From an uncultured Lachnospiraceae bacterium (GTDB taxonomy: Bacteria; Bacillota; Clostridia; Lachnospirales; Lachnospiraceae), in assembly GCA_947588855.1 (NCBI GenBank), contig CANQBN010000004.1, positions 1 through 38,146 on the forward strand: a stretch of 38,146 nt of DNA, read 5' to 3'. The notes under the pieces are model-generated. The model had not been told where the DNA came from and ran no database searches. It saw nothing but the letters and a program-made list of their open reading frames with translations. This document shows, piece by piece, positions 35,635 through 38,146 of the stretch. Every line of letters starts with the position of its first letter. Position 1 is the first letter of the stretch. Made by a program: the position numbers and the translations under genes.

Positions 35635-38031
35635 TTACAGCATATGATGGTCGGTCATGGCCTTATAATATACGGCCAGGGGAAGGAAACTCTGGGCGAA
35701 TGTCTTGGTACCGTCGCCCCGTTGGATTACGGCGTCGTCCACGATGGTCTTGACGCCGCCGATGGTGCCGACGATTTTGTCGATGGCGTTCCAGAAAGTA
35801 AGTTTGCCATAGGACAGGTAACGGCTGTCGCCGCTCAGTTCATAGGCAATGGTCAGGGCCTCCAGAACCAGAGTATTATTGCCCAGCCGTCCCAAGCTGG
35901 GAAGTTCTTTGTAGAAGAAGAGATCGGTATTCTTCATGTAACAGTTGTCGATCAGATCATCCACGGCGGCAAGAATCATAGTTTTGATATCCTCCCGCGG
36001 AAAAATGCGGTAGTAACGCATCAGACTCCCTACAGCCACCGAGATCATAAAGGGAACCCGGATCATGGTATTATCCGTGTAGGGGGAAATCCAACCGCCA
36101 TACATGTCAAACCACTCTTTAAACTGGTTCACGATCCAGTCACACCGGGCCACCCATTTTTTATCATGGGTTTCGGTGTATAGAGCCGACAGGGACCGCA
36201 GAGCCCAACCGGTCTCCCGGGCAGTACTCTCGCCGCTGGTCTGATAAGTAGGCGTGTCCAGAAGCCGCAGCACATTCTCTCCAATTCCCAGGGCAGTCTC
36301 AAGAGCCCGCTCGTCTCCGGTAAAATGGTAGTAATCCAGAAGGCCTTCTACCCACTGATGTGAGCAGACGATGGTGCTGTCCAGGCAGTGACGGCGGCTG
36401 TGTTCCCATTGACCGTGAAGATGCAGCGGATTATTGCTGTAATGGCAGATATCCACATCCATCCAATGGCTGCCTGCCGCCAGCAGATAGTCCAGGAATC
36501 GACGCTCGCCGGTGCGGGCATATAGAAGAGCGCAGGCGTGAGGGTAATCGTATTCATTGTTGGTCCAGACATTCTGGCCTTTGCCCCGCCCCTGGGTGGT
36601 GTATCCTGGGTCGGGAGCGTCTCCCCAGTTCAGCATACCGTAACATCTGGCGTGGTTATCTGCCAGAGTATAGAAAGCAGATTCAATCCTGGGATTTACA
36701 TGCTCCGGAGCTACAAAAATATCTGGCATAACTCCGGCTTCCTGAAATGCCTGAGTCGGGATATAGGGCCTGTCCGGCATCTGATAGATCAGGCTCCGAT
36801 TGTCGAGCTCTGCCAGGGACTCATCAGGAGCATGGAAATGCAGCAGGAAACGCTGTTCTCTGGACATTCCGGATTCCATGACCACCCGGTTCACATCTTT
36901 GGGAACCAGCATGATATAAATTCCGCTTTGGTTGGCCTTTACCGCCTTGGGATAATTCTGCTGCGCCTGGAAAATAGTGGCGCATACACCGTCTGCCCCA
37001 TCGGTTCTGTCTGCGAAGAAAGTTCCGTAAAGAACTTCTGCGTAATGTTCATTAGCTTCGCCTATCAGCCATGCAGCGTCAGCAACCTTGCAGACAGAAG
37101 CTCCATTCTGTCCGATAAGGAAATTTGTTTTATAGTTGGAATTAGCGGCGCAGGTTCTCACTGTGTGTTGGTCAATCGATGATTCAATTTCTGTAAGCTG
37201 CCGGATTCCATTGACACGGCAGAGACCGTCGCTGTTATCTGTAAGACCGGCTTTGGGATCAGCGCCTTCCCCCATGGAATCGCCGGTCTCCCGGTGTTCC
37301 GCGCCGGGAAGGGACGGATCGAAGACCGCCTCCGCATCAGCTGTCAGCCCAAATGCAAGCGAGGCAATATGCAGGGATGATTCTGTAGAATTGATAATGC
37401 GGAAAGCAATTTCCACCCAGGGCTTTTCCGCCCAGGCAGTCAGTTTTGTTTCAAAGGTGACTTTTTCAGTATTCGCGCGAAAATCTTCAGGTTCGTATTC
37501 TCCCATACACCTTAGGACGGCAATAAGCGGTCCTGATTCCGAGACTTTCCATTGCTTCAGCCGGATTTTATGCTGTCGCCTATCGGCTGTTTCCAGATAG
37601 GGTCCTTTAAACTGGCCGGATTTATAACGTTTGCGTCCATCGTTCAGCCAGTCAAAAATGGAATCGCTGTCATCAGACACGGCAAAATCAACGCCGCTTC
37701 GCACTTCATAACCGGACGGAGTCTTGATGACAGATATGGGTGTAAAGGCTACGGAAGAAAGGATGTCATCTGAACCCTGGGGAGTGTAATCGAGATTAAG
37801 AATGGTTTCCTGTCTTCCCGCCAAATCCGCAAGGAAGTGAATCATAAGATAACGGATGCTTCCGTCTTCATATCGAGAAGTTACTTTGGTCTGTGTGGGA
37901 ACATATGCCCCGTTCTGAATAAGCCGTACATGATCGCAATCGGTTAACGTACCCTTAGAAAAAGGGACAGTCACCTGGCAATGTTCCCTCAGCCTGTCAT
38001 AACGATATAGCCTGGGGAAATAAATGTTCAT
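35635..38031 (-). CDS. YetA/PcRGLX-like (exo-rhamnogalacturonan-lyase-like) protein
   Basis: 798 aa; N-terminal beta domain VPFSKGTLTDCDHVRL... and C-terminal alpha-barrel-like region; family from memory. Confidence 0.55.
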   Translation of the reverse strand: MNIYFPRLYRYDRLREHCQVTVPFSKGTLTDCDHVRLIQNGAYVPTQTKVTSRYEDGSIRYLMIHFLADLAGRQETILNLDYTPQGSDDILSSVAFTPISVIKTPSGYEVRSGVDFAVSDDSDSIFDWLNDGRKRYKSGQFKGPYLETADRRQHKIRLKQWKVSESGPLIAVLRCMGEYEPEDFRANTEKVTFETKLTAWAEKPWVEIAFRIINSTESSLHIASLAFGLTADAEAVFDPSLPGAEHRETGDSMGEGADPKAGLTDNSDGLCRVNGIRQLTEIESSIDQHTVRTCAANSNYKTNFLIGQNGASVCKVADAAWLIGEANEHYAEVLYGTFFADRTDGADGVCATIFQAQQNYPKAVKANQSGIYIMLVPKDVNRVVMESGMSREQRFLLHFHAPDESLAELDNRSLIYQMPDRPYIPTQAFQEAGVMPDIFVAPEHVNPRIESAFYTLADNHARCYGMLNWGDAPDPGYTTQGRGKGQNVWTNNEYDYPHACALLYARTGERRFLDYLLAAGSHWMDVDICHYSNNPLHLHGQWEHSRRHCLDSTIVCSHQWVEGLLDYYHFTGDERALETALGIGENVLRLLDTPTYQTSGESTARETGWALRSLSALYTETHDKKWVARCDWIVNQFKEWFDMYGGWISPYTDNTMIRVPFMISVAVGSLMRYYRIFPREDIKTMILAAVDDLIDNCYMKNTDLFFYKELPSLGRLGNNTLVLEALTIAYELSGDSRYLSYGKLTFWNAIDKIVGTIGGVKTIVDDAVIQRGDGTKTFAQSFLPLAVYYKAMTDHHML

Positions 38032-38098
38032 GAAGAGCTCCTTTTTTTCTATTATAAAATTAGATAGGATTTTTGATTATCTCTTTAGAAGTTCTTAA

Positions 38099-38140
38099 AT
38101 GTCGGTATAGCCCGTATTTTCGGGCTTTCCCGGCATTTTT
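38099..38140 (+). terminator. Probable intrinsic terminator-like hairpin
   Basis: ATGTCGG...AGCCCG-tatttt-CGGGCT...CCGGCAT followed by TTTTT. Confidence 0.5.
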
Positions 38141-38146
38141 GATATG

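Noticed and set aside
36538-37182. 214 aa + strand ORF
   Set aside because: Antisense to the 798 aa YetA-like protein; no recognisable domain

Overview
The window has Clostridia/Lachnospiraceae-like gene content. Positions 1-3878 are the right end of a decayed integrated element: the DUF932 3' end, a truncated YqaJ, an excisionase-like gene, a tyrosine integrase, a RelBE/ParE-type TA pair, and a displaced 3' fragment of a tRNA-Lys(CTT) gene as the att site. The rest is mostly chromosomal: alpha/beta hydrolase, a degenerate GGDEF-EAL protein, a TM1266-like regulator, a PG-binding NlpC/P60 lipoprotein, a minus-strand amylase-glgB-response regulator-histidine kinase cluster, a roughly 10 kb secretin-less Tad/Flp pilus operon, rhomboid, HIT, a sigma factor, murG, nagB, a Q/P-rich protein, a radical SAM activase, CapA, trkA/trkH, tadA and a YetA/PcRGLX-like protein. 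The best candidate for an under-described system is the Tad locus. It has two A24 prepilin peptidases, an Flp pilin missed by the ORF track, a TadC-like protein with an Ig-like ectodomain, a TadE-like protein with two C-terminal Cys/His modules behind A-tracts, and a terminal protein with an FHA domain. Several terminators overlap stop codons. All family calls are from reading the sequence, with no database searches.
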